From contig JAVXGM010000002.1 in NCBI GenBank assembly GCA_036657395.1, positions 1 to 64,000 of the forward strand: a DNA stretch of 64,000 nt, written 5' to 3'. Below the pieces are notes generated by a model, which did not search any database, was not told the DNA's origin, and saw only the letters and a program-made list of their open reading frames with translations. The position numbers were made by a program, and so were the translations under genes. Position 1 is the first letter of the stretch; every line of letters begins with the position of its first letter. This DNA comes from JAVXGM01 sp036657395 (lineage in GTDB: Bacteria; Bacillota; Clostridia; Peptostreptococcales; Anaerovoracaceae). This document shows positions 34,827 through 46,800 of this stretch, one piece after another.

Positions 34827-35545
34827 TGATTAAGCTAAGCGATAGATTAAAGTTGATTGCTGACCAAATAGAAAAGAATCAAACCATGGCCGACATTGGA
34901 ACCGACCATGGTTTTTTACCTATTTATCTTTGGGAAAGAGAAATCTGCCCCAAGGTAATTCTAACTGATATCAGCAAAGGCTCCCTAGAAAAAGCTCGCA
35001 TAAATTGCATGGAGCAATACCCAGATATGAACTTTGATTTACGTCTTGGAGATGGAATAAAAAACATTAAGACAGGTGAAGTGGATGTGCTAGTTATAGC
35101 AGGAATGGGGGGAACTCTTATGACTGAGATTTTAGGATTTGATATGGAAAAGACTCGCAGCTTTAAAAAGATTATTCTTCAGCCTAGAAATAGCCAAGGA
35201 TCTCTCAGGCACTGGCTCATCACAAATGGCCTGCCCATCACTAAAGAATCACTGGTCAGAGAAGGAAAGTATATATGCGAAATAATCACAGCCATACCTC
35301 ATGGTCAAGGAATCAGCCATGAGATAGAAGGTTGCAATGAGGCGGATATGGAATACGAAACGCCAACTTGGATTTTATCCACAGGAGATCTTGCCCATGA
35401 ATTTATTGAAAACAAGCTGCGTATTGAGGAAAATATTCAGAAAAATTTATTAAAGGGAAAGCGCCCCAATGATGAAAAGACAAAGTTTACAGAAAAAAGA
35501 ATCCAGTATTTAAAAACACTTTTGAGAGGTGAAAAATGTCTATGA
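34826..35545 (+). CDS. trmK: tRNA (adenine-N1)-methyltransferase TrmK
   Basis: 239-residue class I SAM-dependent methyltransferase that methylates A22 of tRNA in studied homologues. LSDRLKLIADQI and the SAM loop ADIGTDHGFLPIYL start the protein; AGMGGTLM and LQPRN follow as expected for TrmK. The ATG overlaps the rpoD stop, and its end overlaps the nif3-like gene by 10 nt. Confidence 0.92.
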   Translation: MIKLSDRLKLIADQIEKNQTMADIGTDHGFLPIYLWEREICPKVILTDISKGSLEKARINCMEQYPDMNFDLRLGDGIKNIKTGEVDVLVIAGMGGTLMTEILGFDMEKTRSFKKIILQPRNSQGSLRHWLITNGLPITKESLVREGKYICEIITAIPHGQGISHEIEGCNEADMEYETPTWILSTGDLAHEFIENKLRIEENIQKNLLKGKRPNDEKTKFTEKRIQYLKTLLRGEKCL

Positions 35546-36339
35546 AACTTGAAGAATTAGTAGCAGTTATTGAAGAAATTGCACCGTCAAAGCTACAGGA
35601 AAAATGGGACAATAACGGGATTCAGATAGCAGCAGGATCAGAAGACATAAACAGAATTTTAGTATCCCTTGAAATTAATGATGAAGTTATAGAAGAAGCA
35701 AAGATGGACGATGTGGACATGATAATTACCCATCACCCCCTTATCTTTGGCAAACTTTCATCGGTAGACTACAGGCAAATCCCAGGAAAATACATAGCAA
35801 AGCTCATTTCCCTGGGCATATCTGTTTATTCAAGTCATACTCCCTTTGACAAAGCAGAAGGAGGAAACAACGATTACTTAACAGAGCTTATTGGACTTAA
35901 GGATACTAGTAGTTTAAGCTATCCTGACGGAGAACTAGAATCAATTGGTAGAATAGGTCAATTTATAGTGCCCTACACTTTAGAACAGACTATTTTGCTT
36001 GCCCAAGAGCGACTGGATTTAGAACCGGAACAAATAACAGCAGTAGGCAATTTAGATACCTCTATAAAGACGGTAGCTGTCTGTACTGGAGCAGGAGCAG
36101 ATTTTATAGATGTGGCAAGGCAAAACGGTTGTGAGCTGTTAATCACAGGAGACCTTAAGTATCACGAAGCACAAAAAGCCAAAGAAATAGATTTATGTGT
36201 AATTGATGCAGGCCACTACGGCACAGAAAAATTTTTTGGGGAGAATATGGCTATGAAATTAATACATAAGCTAGAAGGTCAGATAGAAGTGATTACTTCA
36301 GTGGTGGATTTGGATCCATTCTTGTCCATAGTCAAGTGA
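35536..36339 (+). CDS. NIF3/DUF34 family dinuclear metal protein
   Basis: 267-residue protein of the Nif3-like family, usually a hexamer with two metal ions. WDNNGIQ near residue 28 and the metal motif ITHHPLIF near 65 are present, as are SSHTPFD and the C-terminal DAGHYGTE. Function debated; GTP cyclohydrolase-like or metal-delivery roles have been proposed. Overlaps trmK by 10 nt and is the usual trmK partner. Confidence 0.92.
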   Translation: MSMKLEELVAVIEEIAPSKLQEKWDNNGIQIAAGSEDINRILVSLEINDEVIEEAKMDDVDMIITHHPLIFGKLSSVDYRQIPGKYIAKLISLGISVYSSHTPFDKAEGGNNDYLTELIGLKDTSSLSYPDGELESIGRIGQFIVPYTLEQTILLAQERLDLEPEQITAVGNLDTSIKTVAVCTGAGADFIDVARQNGCELLITGDLKYHEAQKAKEIDLCVIDAGHYGTEKFFGENMAMKLIHKLEGQIEVITSVVDLDPFLSIVK

Positions 36340-36385
36340 GTCAGGCAGAATACCATAATAAAAATAATAAAGTAGAAATATTACC

Positions 36386-36414
36386 TTGATTGAAAAAATA
36401 TTATCATGTATAAT
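36386..36414 (+). promoter_or_regulatory. Sigma-A promoter of rnpB
   Basis: TTGATT at 36386-36391, 17-nt spacer, TATAAT at 36409-36414. Start near 36421, so about 40 nt would be trimmed to give the mature RNase P RNA. The element is 31/35 identical to the promoter at 37318. Confidence 0.7.
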
Positions 36415-36462
36415 AAAAGTCCTGTCTTAAAGTATATTTGATTCAGTAATTTGGGAAATTTT

Positions 36463-36811
36463 TGGGTAGTTCAGGCAGTTGCGTGTATCATAAGGATGCA
36501 TGAGGAAAGTCCGGGCTCCATAGGGCAAGGATGCCAGATAACATCTGGCGTAGGTAACTATAGGGAAAGTGCAACAGAAACACACCGCCGAAACGGATAA
36601 TGCCGTGGTAAGGTTGAAATAGTAAGGTAAGAGCTTACTGGGTAGTATGGTAACATACCACCCGTGTAAACCCCATTTGGAGCAAGACAAAATAGGGCAT
36701 AAAAGGTGGCGGCCCGTCACTGCCCGGTAGGTAGGTCGCATGAGCATGTTGGTGACAATGTGCCAAGATAGATGATTGCTTAATACAGAACCCGGCTTAT
36801 AGAGCTGCCCA
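36463..36811 (+). ncRNA. rnpB: RNase P RNA
   Basis: Catalytic RNA of RNase P, which trims tRNA 5' ends. The conserved region GAGGAAAGTCCGGGCTC lies at 36502-36518, the CCGCCGAAACGG segment follows, and ACAGAACCCGGCTTA, the 3' conserved region, is at 36785-36799. Helix P1 pairs TGGGTAGTTC (36463-36472) with GAGCTGCCCA (36802-36811) using two G-U pairs. The T-run right after P1 acts as terminator. The end positions are taken from P1. Confidence 0.95.
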
Positions 36812-36888
36812 ATTTTTTATTTTCTAATCTGGAGCAGGAGCAATAAATTGAAGAGAAAATTAGTATTGTCTTGAAGTGTAATTTAAAT

Positions 36889-37257
36889 ATGAAGCAACGA
36901 GGATTAAAAGTATTTAAAATAATAACAGCCCTCTTTTGTGGAGGGCTGTTTTACGTTTACATAGTATTAAATTTTGGATTTTATATACCTTGCATGTTCA
37001 ATACATTTACCGGACTTCTTTGTCCGGGGTGTGGTGTATCCAGAATGTTTTTAGCACTTTTACGCTTTGATTTTGCTGAGGCATTTTCATGGAATCCAGT
37101 TGTATTTCTTTCTTTGCCTATTCTAGCCTATCTCATAGGACGGATAATATATAGATATATTGTGTTTGACGATAGTAAAATCAATAGGTTTGAAAGAGTT
37201 TTGACGTGGACGATTCTTATTTGTTTACTGTTTTTTGGTATATGGCGAAATCTCTAA
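36889..37257 (+). CDS. DUF2752 membrane protein
   Basis: 122-residue protein with three hydrophobic segments and the DUF2752 hallmark LLCPGCGVSRMFLALLR near residue 45. Family function unknown. Start choice: ATG 36889 or TTG 36871; no convincing ribosome site precedes either, so the N-terminus is uncertain. Lies 78 nt after rnpB and before a DUF4234 gene. Confidence 0.8.
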   Translation: MKQRGLKVFKIITALFCGGLFYVYIVLNFGFYIPCMFNTFTGLLCPGCGVSRMFLALLRFDFAEAFSWNPVVFLSLPILAYLIGRIIYRYIVFDDSKINRFERVLTWTILICLLFFGIWRNL

Positions 37258-37317
37258 TTTATTTATCTTATAAAAAATTTACACCTTCAAGTGAGGCAAT
37301 AAAATGTGCATATTGTG

Positions 37318-37346
37318 TTGATTGAAAAAACATTATAATATATAAT
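37318..37346 (+). promoter_or_regulatory. Sigma-A promoter of the DUF4234 gene
   Basis: TTGATT at 37318-37323, 17-nt spacer, TATAAT at 37341-37346. Near-copy of the rnpB promoter. Confidence 0.65.
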
Positions 37347-37395
37347 AAATGTAAAATTTAGTGATTGAAAAATGGAGTAGATTAGGGGGGACAAG

Positions 37396-37743
37396 ATGAA
37401 TAGAAATATAGGATTATCAATAGTTTTTTCAGTAATTACTTGTGGTATTTATAGCATATACTGGTTCGTAGTTTTAACTGACGAATTAAATATTGCCAAC
37501 GAACAAAAAGACCAGACTTCGGGCATTATCTGTATACTGCTTTCTGTTGTTACATGTGGCATTTATGGCATATACTGGGCCTACAGGATTGGTGAAAAGA
37601 CGGATTTGCTGAAAGCAAACCAAGGTATTATGACCGATCATAATTCTAATATCTTATATATGATTTTGCAAATATTTGGCTTGAATATTATAGTGCTCGC
37701 TTTATGCCAAAATGAAATGAACAAGATTTACCCTGTAGCTTAA
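37396..37743 (+). CDS. DUF4234 membrane protein
   Basis: 115-residue protein with an internal duplication: VITCGIYSIYWF near residue 15 and VVTCGIYGIYWAY near 52, the DUF4234 pattern, with three to four hydrophobic segments. Function unknown. AGGGGGGAC lies upstream of the ATG. DUF2752 and DUF4234 proteins often occur near each other. Confidence 0.82.
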   Translation: MNRNIGLSIVFSVITCGIYSIYWFVVLTDELNIANEQKDQTSGIICILLSVVTCGIYGIYWAYRIGEKTDLLKANQGIMTDHNSNILYMILQIFGLNIIVLALCQNEMNKIYPVA

Positions 37744-37856
37744 TTTTAAATATTAAGTAGTAAATATTACAAATAATTTTCAAAAAAATACTTCATATGA
37801 ATTATATCTATCCTGCATGATTGACATAAAAGTATGAAGACCAGTAGGAGGATAAA

Positions 37857-40800
37857 ATGAATAGTAAGAAAATAAGCAGCAGGATTATAGCTATCCTGGT
37901 AGCTCTTACATTTGTCATACCACAGCTAGCAGGTTATGACAATATGTCAGTTTGGGGAGATACAGACAAGAGTAAAGAGGCATCTAAAGCAACTAGCCAG
38001 CCAGCCAAAACACCTTCTAAGGTGGAGTCTATAAAAAATCCTACTAATAAAAGTGGAGCATCCCAAACAACTGAGCCAAGGATCAAATCAAAGAAGACAG
38101 TTGTAAGACAGGCAAAGGACTGGACATTTAATACTGAAGCCCTAACATTATCCCTTGAAAAGATTTCATATAAGGAAAATGATAAAGAAGTAAAAGTAAA
38201 GGCTCGTGAAAAAGATAGTATTAGAGAATTTGACCTTTCAGCCGCCAAGGCAAAGGATCTAGCAAGCTTTAACGTGGAGCTTGCTTTTGACTTTAAAAAT
38301 ATAACTAAGGAAAAACTGTTGAAAGCAGGAGATGAATTTTCTTTTGAGATTTCAAAGGATCAACTTTCTTTGAAAGACAAGGATGAGGCTGTCCCTGTAA
38401 AGACTTGTGACAAACAAGAATACTACAAAGATAATGGGTCTAACTCTACAAATGGCTCTCCCATTGGCGCCTATGAGATAAAAGACAATGTGATAACAGT
38501 TAAATTAAATGAAAAAGCAGAAACTCTTACAGGAGAGGTCTACGGAGTGATTAAATCTGTTGCTACATTAAAACAAAATCACAGTAGTAAAGGGGAAATT
38601 ACGTTACAGAATCATAATAAATATGCTTTGATTTTCCCGGCAAAGGAAAAGATAGACAGAGAAACAGATAAAGACATAGTACAAAAATCAAGAAATCCTT
38701 ATAATTCAGGGCTGACAAAAGAAGCTGATATGACAAATTCACGTTCCAAAGGAACCGGATCAATATTTGGAACTATTTTTGCTGCTGCTGGCAATAATAC
38801 CGTGGACGACTTTGACAATTTATCATATGTCACTAAAAATTTGACGAAAACTCCACCAATATCTAAAGGTACTATTAAAATAGCATCTAACAAAGATGGG
38901 TATGGGGTTAATGACTCTAATCTTAGCATTCGCTTTCAGACACAATTTGATTTAGATGTAAATTATTTAGGAGATATATATGAAAATAATGTAAAAGCTA
39001 TTACCAATGCTCCCGGCTATGTTGATGCCATGGCATTTGCTCCAGCGGGAGAAGTATGGATAAGCTTTTTGAATAATCTTCCTGATGATATATTGCCACA
39101 AATAACATATGTGATTGATTTAAATAGCAGTCAAGATAAATGGATATCCGTACCGACTGAGCTTGAAGGTGTAAATAAACCTTTAGTAGATAACAGTGGC
39201 GTACAGCTAGGTACTTACTCTGTAGCAACGGATGGAAAGGTTACATTTGTCCTTAACAAAAGCCTATATCTTTCAAGCAACACAAGTGTAGGTGTGGGAT
39301 TTGACCTTTTAGTAAATAGCGCCAAGTTAAATGACAGCACAAAAACGGATATAACATGGGATGATGAAAAGCAAACTATTGTAGGAACCCCACACACCGA
39401 TGGTGGCATTATAGATCCTATAGACAAGAAATTTAAGGTTACGAAAACAGCACCGACATTTGTAGATACACCTTACATTGACTACACCATACGTGTTCAG
39501 GCTCCAAAAGATGGTAACCTGGGAGGAGTGACATTAAAAGACCCAGTACCAACAGATTTAAAATTACTTTCAGGAGAATTGAATAAAAACAAACTTGATC
39601 CCATCGATACGTATATAAAAGCTGGGAGTTTTGAGTATAAATTTCCTGAGGATTATAACAAGGCGTCTGCAACATTTACCCTTCGAATGGGAATTGATAA
39701 TTATACTAAAGATTATTCTAATAAAGAATTTAATAATATAGCGACCCTATATGGTAAAGATGAAACAACACCGGAAGCGGTTTCTGATAAAATAACGACA
39801 AAAATGAACTTTCAATTAGTTAATAAGAAAGGGACAGAAAATTCCCAAAATGGAACCAAATATGACTGGGTTGTAGATGTAAACACAAAATTTTCTGACA
39901 CATTAGGCTCATCATATCTAGTAGACAGGATATGCCTGGATGCACAGACATATGATTTTAATTCAATTCGTTTGTATGGTAATGACCTGGGAGCTGTCAC
40001 TCATTTAGCTAATGGTCCGGCATTAGATAGTGGTATGAAACCCTTGTCCGATGTGGTACTTGACAGTATGAATATCAATCAAATAACACCTTCATACTAT
40101 GAGTATACAGATCAAACAGACAGCAAAACATATGGCGTCCTTATTGTTCCTTTTAATAATTACGCAAATAAACATGTGAAGATGACATATACCACTACTA
40201 TTAAAAAAACAAGCGAAGAATTATATGAGCCAGGAGACACTAAAGTGGGAGATTTAAAAAACGATGTCAAATTCTACTATAATAAGCTGACTAGTTTAGG
40301 CATCATAGGAGACCCTCCAGAGCCAGATTTAGTGTCGGCTACAAAAACATTCCCTGATAGTGTACCTATAGGAAACAAGTATCCAGGTGAATATGAAAAA
40401 GATACCCAAATGCTAAGCTGGGAATTTAAGCTAAACTACTACGCTGCAAATGTGAAGGACCTTGATATTGAGGAAACTTTGGATCCTAGTGTCTATGATT
40501 TAGATACTCTTCAAGTAGGGTATAGGAAGGCGATTAAAGGCAACGTAGGTGCATATCAATCCTTGAGTGAGATTAAAGATCAAGCTGGGCAAGGATATAC
40601 TATAGATAAAAGCAGTGGGAAAATGAAGATCTCTATAGGAGATATATCAAAGGAAGAGCTTTACTATCTAACGTTAAAAGCCAAAGTTGTTGATAAGAAT
40701 TTTCTTACTGAGCAGAAGTCAAAGGTGTTTACGAACAGTGCAGTAATAAAAGGTACCGTAGGTGATAATTTACAGATCAATAATGCAAGTGGAAGTAAAG

Positions 40801-43800
40801 CTTTAGATAATTCACTAATTAAGAAATCAGTTATAAATAACTACGATTACAAAGATCATACGATTGAGTGGAAGGTGGTTGCAAACCCTGATCATAAGCC
40901 AATTACAAATATGAAAATGAAAGACATACTTCCGGAGGGTAATGTATGGGATACCCTAGTAAGTATTGAGCAGATCAAACAGGGTGGAGGCGTTGATAAA
41001 AAAAGCGCTAGTGGATCAGGAGATTCTGGCAGTGTTACATTTAATGATAACACTAAATTTACATACGCTAAAGGCACTAAGGAGGGCAATAGTGATACGC
41101 AGGTATTTACTTTAGATCCTGGGACAACAACTACTGATGCTTATACTTTTATTTTTAAAACAAAAGTTACAGGTGATTATCTAAAGCAACAGGCGCCAAT
41201 TAGTAAAACAGGTAGTGGCAGCAGTTCAATTAAGTCTGACTATAGTTTTACCTGTCTTAATAAAGGGAAACTGGGTGGTGAAGTATATGGAAAAGCAATC
41301 CTTGCAGACGCTACTTCAACGACAAGTGCTATCAATAATGATATTATTGTAAAAAGAGGAGAATATATTAAGAAAGATGGCTTGGTTCATTGGACTGTAG
41401 ATGTAAACAAGGAGGGTATAGACCTTACGGATTGCAAAATAATTGAAAAGATTGCAAGTGAATATATTGAAATGGTTGGAGGAACTGTTAAAATACATGC
41501 CGCAACTGTTTCACCTAATGGAACCCTGGAAAAAGGCGAAGATATTACTAACGGCTTCAAGCTTAGCCAAGTAACAGACAAAGGATTTGAAGCTGCTATT
41601 CCAACGAATTATAAGAACACGCCTTTAATCCTTACATTTGATACACAGCTGATCAAAGAGTGCGCTTTAAAAGATGTAAAGAATACCATAAGTCTTCAGC
41701 ATGGCACTGATACACCTATAGATTCTAAAGAAGCAAGTGGTGGCAATAGCGGTAATTTTAATATGGAAGATTTTATAAAAAGTTCTCCTTCTCCAACCAT
41801 TTTACTTAAGAAAATCAGTGTTAATAGTGTTGCACTGCCTATTGGAGGTATTAAGTTCTCATTGATAGGGGGAACTGAAAATAATGGTGTATATTCATTT
41901 GATAATAGTGGAAAAGATAGAGTCACATCAGATGGTACAGGATATGCCCTATATACAAGACTTGAGAAAGATAGGGTGTTTAAAATAAATGAGGATACAG
42001 GCATAGCAGATGGACAAGGCTATCAAGGTGGTGAGGTAAGATATATAAAAATGTCATCAGAGGCGAAAGACACCCCTTACAGGGTAACATCGCAAATACA
42101 GGTTAAAAGTGGTAGTGGTAGTGATAGTGTAAAGACAGCAGAACTTATCACCTTATACCCAGATATGAGTGATAAGTATGCCAGCGATATCAGTGAAGCG
42201 GCAAAGGCAAATAATATTGTTTCAATAACCAACACTCCTAAAAGTGCAGGTGAAATTAAGTTTACAAAATTAGGTGACAATGTAAATCCAACCTCTGGAA
42301 CAAAACCATTAGAAGGTGTAAAGTTTAAAATCCACAAGGATGATGATCCTAATTGGAAATTGGATTCAACCACTGGCAAGGAGAATATAGAAACTTCAAA
42401 TGATAGTGGGATTGTGACATTTAAAAATGTGGATCCAGGTACATATACCATTGAAGAAATTAGCACCACATATGGTTATTACAAAACTGGAGGCCAGCTT
42501 AAAGCAGTAGTTTCTTTAGACACAAATAATAATTATCAAACTTCGCTGCAGATGAAAGGAACACCGAAATTTGAATTATCAGGTACTACAGTGACAGACA
42601 AGCTAGTTACAGGCGATATAACCCTGAAAAAAGTAGACGTAAAAACTGATACTCAAGGTTTAGCTGGAGCAAAGTTTGTACTTTATAATAATGAAAGTGC
42701 AGCCACTAATCTTAGCAAAGAATCAGGCGATATTGTTACAAGAGCCACTAGCGATGCATCAGGAAAAGTATCTTTTAAAGATATACCATATGGTAATTAC
42801 TGGGCAGTTGAAGAAACTCCACCTCAAGGGTATGAGAAGAAGACTACTCCAATAGCCATTACAACTGAAAGTATGACTCTTGACCATGGAGTAAAATTTA
42901 CCTATACACCTGAACCAAATATTACCAATACACGTGTAAAAGGAAATCTTACATTGCATAAGCAAAATAATAAAACATTGCCAGAAAATTTGATGGATAG
43001 GGTATTTCATTTAACCCCTAAAGATAACCTTACAAAGGCATACCTTAATACAGGTCAGACTTATTATGAAGCAACAACAGATAGTAACGGCGACTGTTCC
43101 TTTAGTGATATACCTTGGGGAAACTATGAAGTAACAGAAGTGCTCAAGGATAACACTGATCCATATAATATAGAAGGCATAAAGATTAATATTAATCAGT
43201 CAGACATAAAAGTTGATTATACAACATCTGGAAAGACTCAGGGGACATTTACCCACGTTATCGAATCTAATAAAAATTCCGGTGTGGTAACTAATACATT
43301 ATTGACCACTAACTTGAAAATAAACAAGACCGTATTAAATAATGACACGAATAAAGACACCTGGTTCGATGGTGATAAAATTAATGGTGTGAATTTTACA
43401 TTGACAGGAAATAATTTCTATGGTGAAGAGATTACACCGATAACAGGAACCACAGCAAAAGATGGAACTGTCACTCTTAGAAACATACCACTAGATAGCC
43501 AAGAATCAACATCAACATATACACTTACGGAAACTAGAAAGGCAGGATACCAAACACCTGACAGCTGGACATTTAATGTAGTTGTAAAGAATGGAAAGGC
43601 AGAGATAGAAGACTTTACAAAGATTAGTAGTGGGACTAGTACATCTTCATTTACATACACTAGTAACCCAAATACGGTTAACATTACTAATAAGCCTATA
43701 AAAGGCTCTGTTAAATTTACAAAAAAATCAACAGCTAACTTGGCAGGACTGAATGATAAGCCGTTAAGCGGCATCAAATTTGACCTATATGCAGTAAAGG

Positions 43801-46800
43801 ATAACCAAAGTGAAACTAAAGTAGATGAAGCGGCTTCTGATAAAGATGGAGCTATAAGGTTTGATAATGTTATTTATGGACAAAAATATAAACTTTATGA
43901 AGTGGCCCTTCCACAAGGATACAAGTCTGCTGGTAATTTTGTAACGGGTAAGGGATACTGCTTGAAGACGATCACAGGAGATAATCTTTTGTCAAGCGAG
44001 ACAGGGGCTGCCCCAGATAGTTTTACCTATGAAGATACGTCAGCAATAAAAAACATACTAATTGAGGAGAATTTTTCATTTAAGAAAATGAATGAAAATA
44101 AAGAGTCTCTTAAGGGTATTGACTTTAAGATTTATAGACGTAGTAACAGCCCCATTGCTGATACTGCCACAGGCGTTGTGATTAATGAACCTGAAAATAC
44201 ATCAACATATTATCCATATACGCCAAGCAGCAAAGTTACATCCGATACTAGTGGTATATTTAAGTTGGATAAACTCCCATATGGAGATTATTTACTAGTG
44301 GAAGAAGGTAGTATCAAAGATGATCTTCGTGATGGTTATAAAGGGGAAGCTATTCACATTTCCATGAGAGATTCCAATAAAGATGGAAAAGCAGAAAACA
44401 CAGTGCAAGAAAATAAAAACTTTCAAGGCACGGCAGATGTAACTACAAAAGCTTATAATATAACAAGCAGCGACCTTGCTGATGCAGCCTGGGCAGAAAT
44501 AACAAAATCCAATAATAACTATGAAATCATCAATAAAATTAAATACGGCTTTGTTCAGATGAATAAGGTCACAGCCAATAAAAATACTGGAGGTACCTTA
44601 TCTTCAACACAAAAACCACTAGCTAATGCAGTGTTTGAGATCAAAAAAGATGGCGGAACGGAAGTTTTTCTTACCCTTAAGACAAATGAAAAGGGAAATT
44701 TTGAAAAACCTATTGATGGAATATATCAAGGTGTAAATGGAGAGAAAAAACGTCTTTTTTACGGAAAATACACAATAAAAGAAAAGGTGGCACCTAAAGG
44801 ATTTAAAGTAGATGATAAAACATATTCATTTGAATTAAATAAAAATAGTACAGGACATGAGGGAACAGCATGGATATCAACGAGCACAGATTCAACTGTA
44901 TATGTGAAACAAAATGAAGCAGCGCCTGATCAAACAATAAATTACTTTGCAGACCCTATTGTTCGAGGCACTGTAACAATAGACAAGAAAGATGAAGGGG
45001 GAACTACCTCATTATCTGGTGCCAAATTTATTGTAGTTGATAAAAATGCGTCAAATGTGTCAGTGGCAAGCCTTATAGAAACTTCATCTAAGGGTACCTA
45101 TAAACTAACAGATGAAGCTATAGAAGGATATATTTTTACCAAGACGGATGCTGTGACAGGGGAAGACTATCTATATAAGACAAATGACAACTTTCAACTA
45201 GTGGAGGGACAATACGCTATAAAAGAAGTAGAAGTCCCAAAAGGATATGTTGTTCCTACTTCATATGTTGCTCAATTTGCTATTGATAAAAATGGAAGGA
45301 CAATAGGGACAAATGGGACAAGTGTAGAGGAAAATACAGGCAAAATAACCGTAAAAAATACATCCACCAACTTCAGCTTAAAGAAAATGGATCAATTGGG
45401 AAAACCAGTACCAAATGCAGAACTTAAAATTACTGGAAACTTCGCAGATAATACGGTAGAGAAAGCTTTAAGAAGCGATGCAAAGGGAGTGCTTAAACTA
45501 GGTAATAGTAGCTCCATAAAAGCCCTACTTATCTCTGGAGAAGAATACACTATATCAGAGCCAGCTTCACCACAAGATTGCTACAAACCTTTAAAGGCAA
45601 ATGTTGTATTTAAACTTAACGCTGATGGAGCTATAGACCGGGTCAATCTTGCAGCCGGTTCAACAGGGGTAGCTGAAAAAGATGTTTTCAAAGTGGGAAC
45701 AGGCAACACCTCATTAACCTTAATTGACGAAAACTTATTAGGTAGCGTCCAGCTTATAAAACATAAAACCGGAGACGAAAACACACCTATAGAAGGTGCT
45801 GAATTCACATTGTACAAAGTAGAAGGCAAGATAGATCCTGGCACCGGATCAGAAAATAATGATATTAAGATTTGCGAAAAAATCACAACAAATGCAAGTG
45901 GCAATTGGAACTCTGATGATGTAGGAGAGAGTATCAAATACACAGCAAACGGAGAAGAATGGAAGCTAAAGGATGGCCTTCTATTTGGAGATTATTATTT
46001 TCTTGAGACTAAAACTCCAGACGACTACTACAAAACTAGCCAGCCAGTAGGTAGATTCACAGTCAACAAAGAAAATACTGCGCCTAATGAGATTATCAAA
46101 ACTAAAGTAGGAAATGATCTATTTAAGACAACCATTCAAATCAGCAAATTGGATGCATGGAATAAAAAGGGTTTAAAAGGGGCAACCTTTACCCTGTATA
46201 AAAAGAATAATGATGGTTGGAATGTAGTTAAAAATGACATAACCTCAGGTGAAAGTGGAGAAGCCAGATACGAGATAGAAAGCAAAGGAGACTACAAACT
46301 AGAAGAAAATAATAAAAAAGGCTATATGGTTACTACCCCAGCCAATAATGATCGATTCACCTGTACATTTACTATAGATGATAATGATAATGATAAAGTT
46401 TTAGAAGTGACTAATGGCAATAATAAATTCACCAATAAGACGCCTGAAACCAATAGTGGCATCTTTACTAAAGATGGAATTCTAAACAATAGACAAGAAG
46501 CAACTTTGAGAGTAGATAAGATCGTAGAAAAGTCTGAAACCCCAAAAACTCCAGCAACCTTTAAACTTTACGAAAACAACAATAATGCCCAAGACAAACT
46601 AGTTGGTACATTTAAAACTGGCATGGATTATACTTGTAATCAAAAAGTAGAAAGTTCAGATTATACATTCACTGAAACAGCTGGAACCTCTGGCACTTAT
46701 GGAAGCTTTAAAGTAGATAAGATTCCATGGGGGGAGTACTATCTAGTAGAATCTGAGGCGCCAGATGGATATGCACTGGACACACAAAAAAGAAAAGTGA

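Noticed and set aside
36427..36747. Minus-strand open frame of 106 residues
   Set aside because: It is the reverse of the RNase P RNA gene; the RNA's conserved regions explain the sequence.
37821..37826. TTGACA as -35 box for the giant adhesin
   Set aside because: A -10 box 17 nt later would fall on the ribosome site and start codon; the true promoter was not identified.
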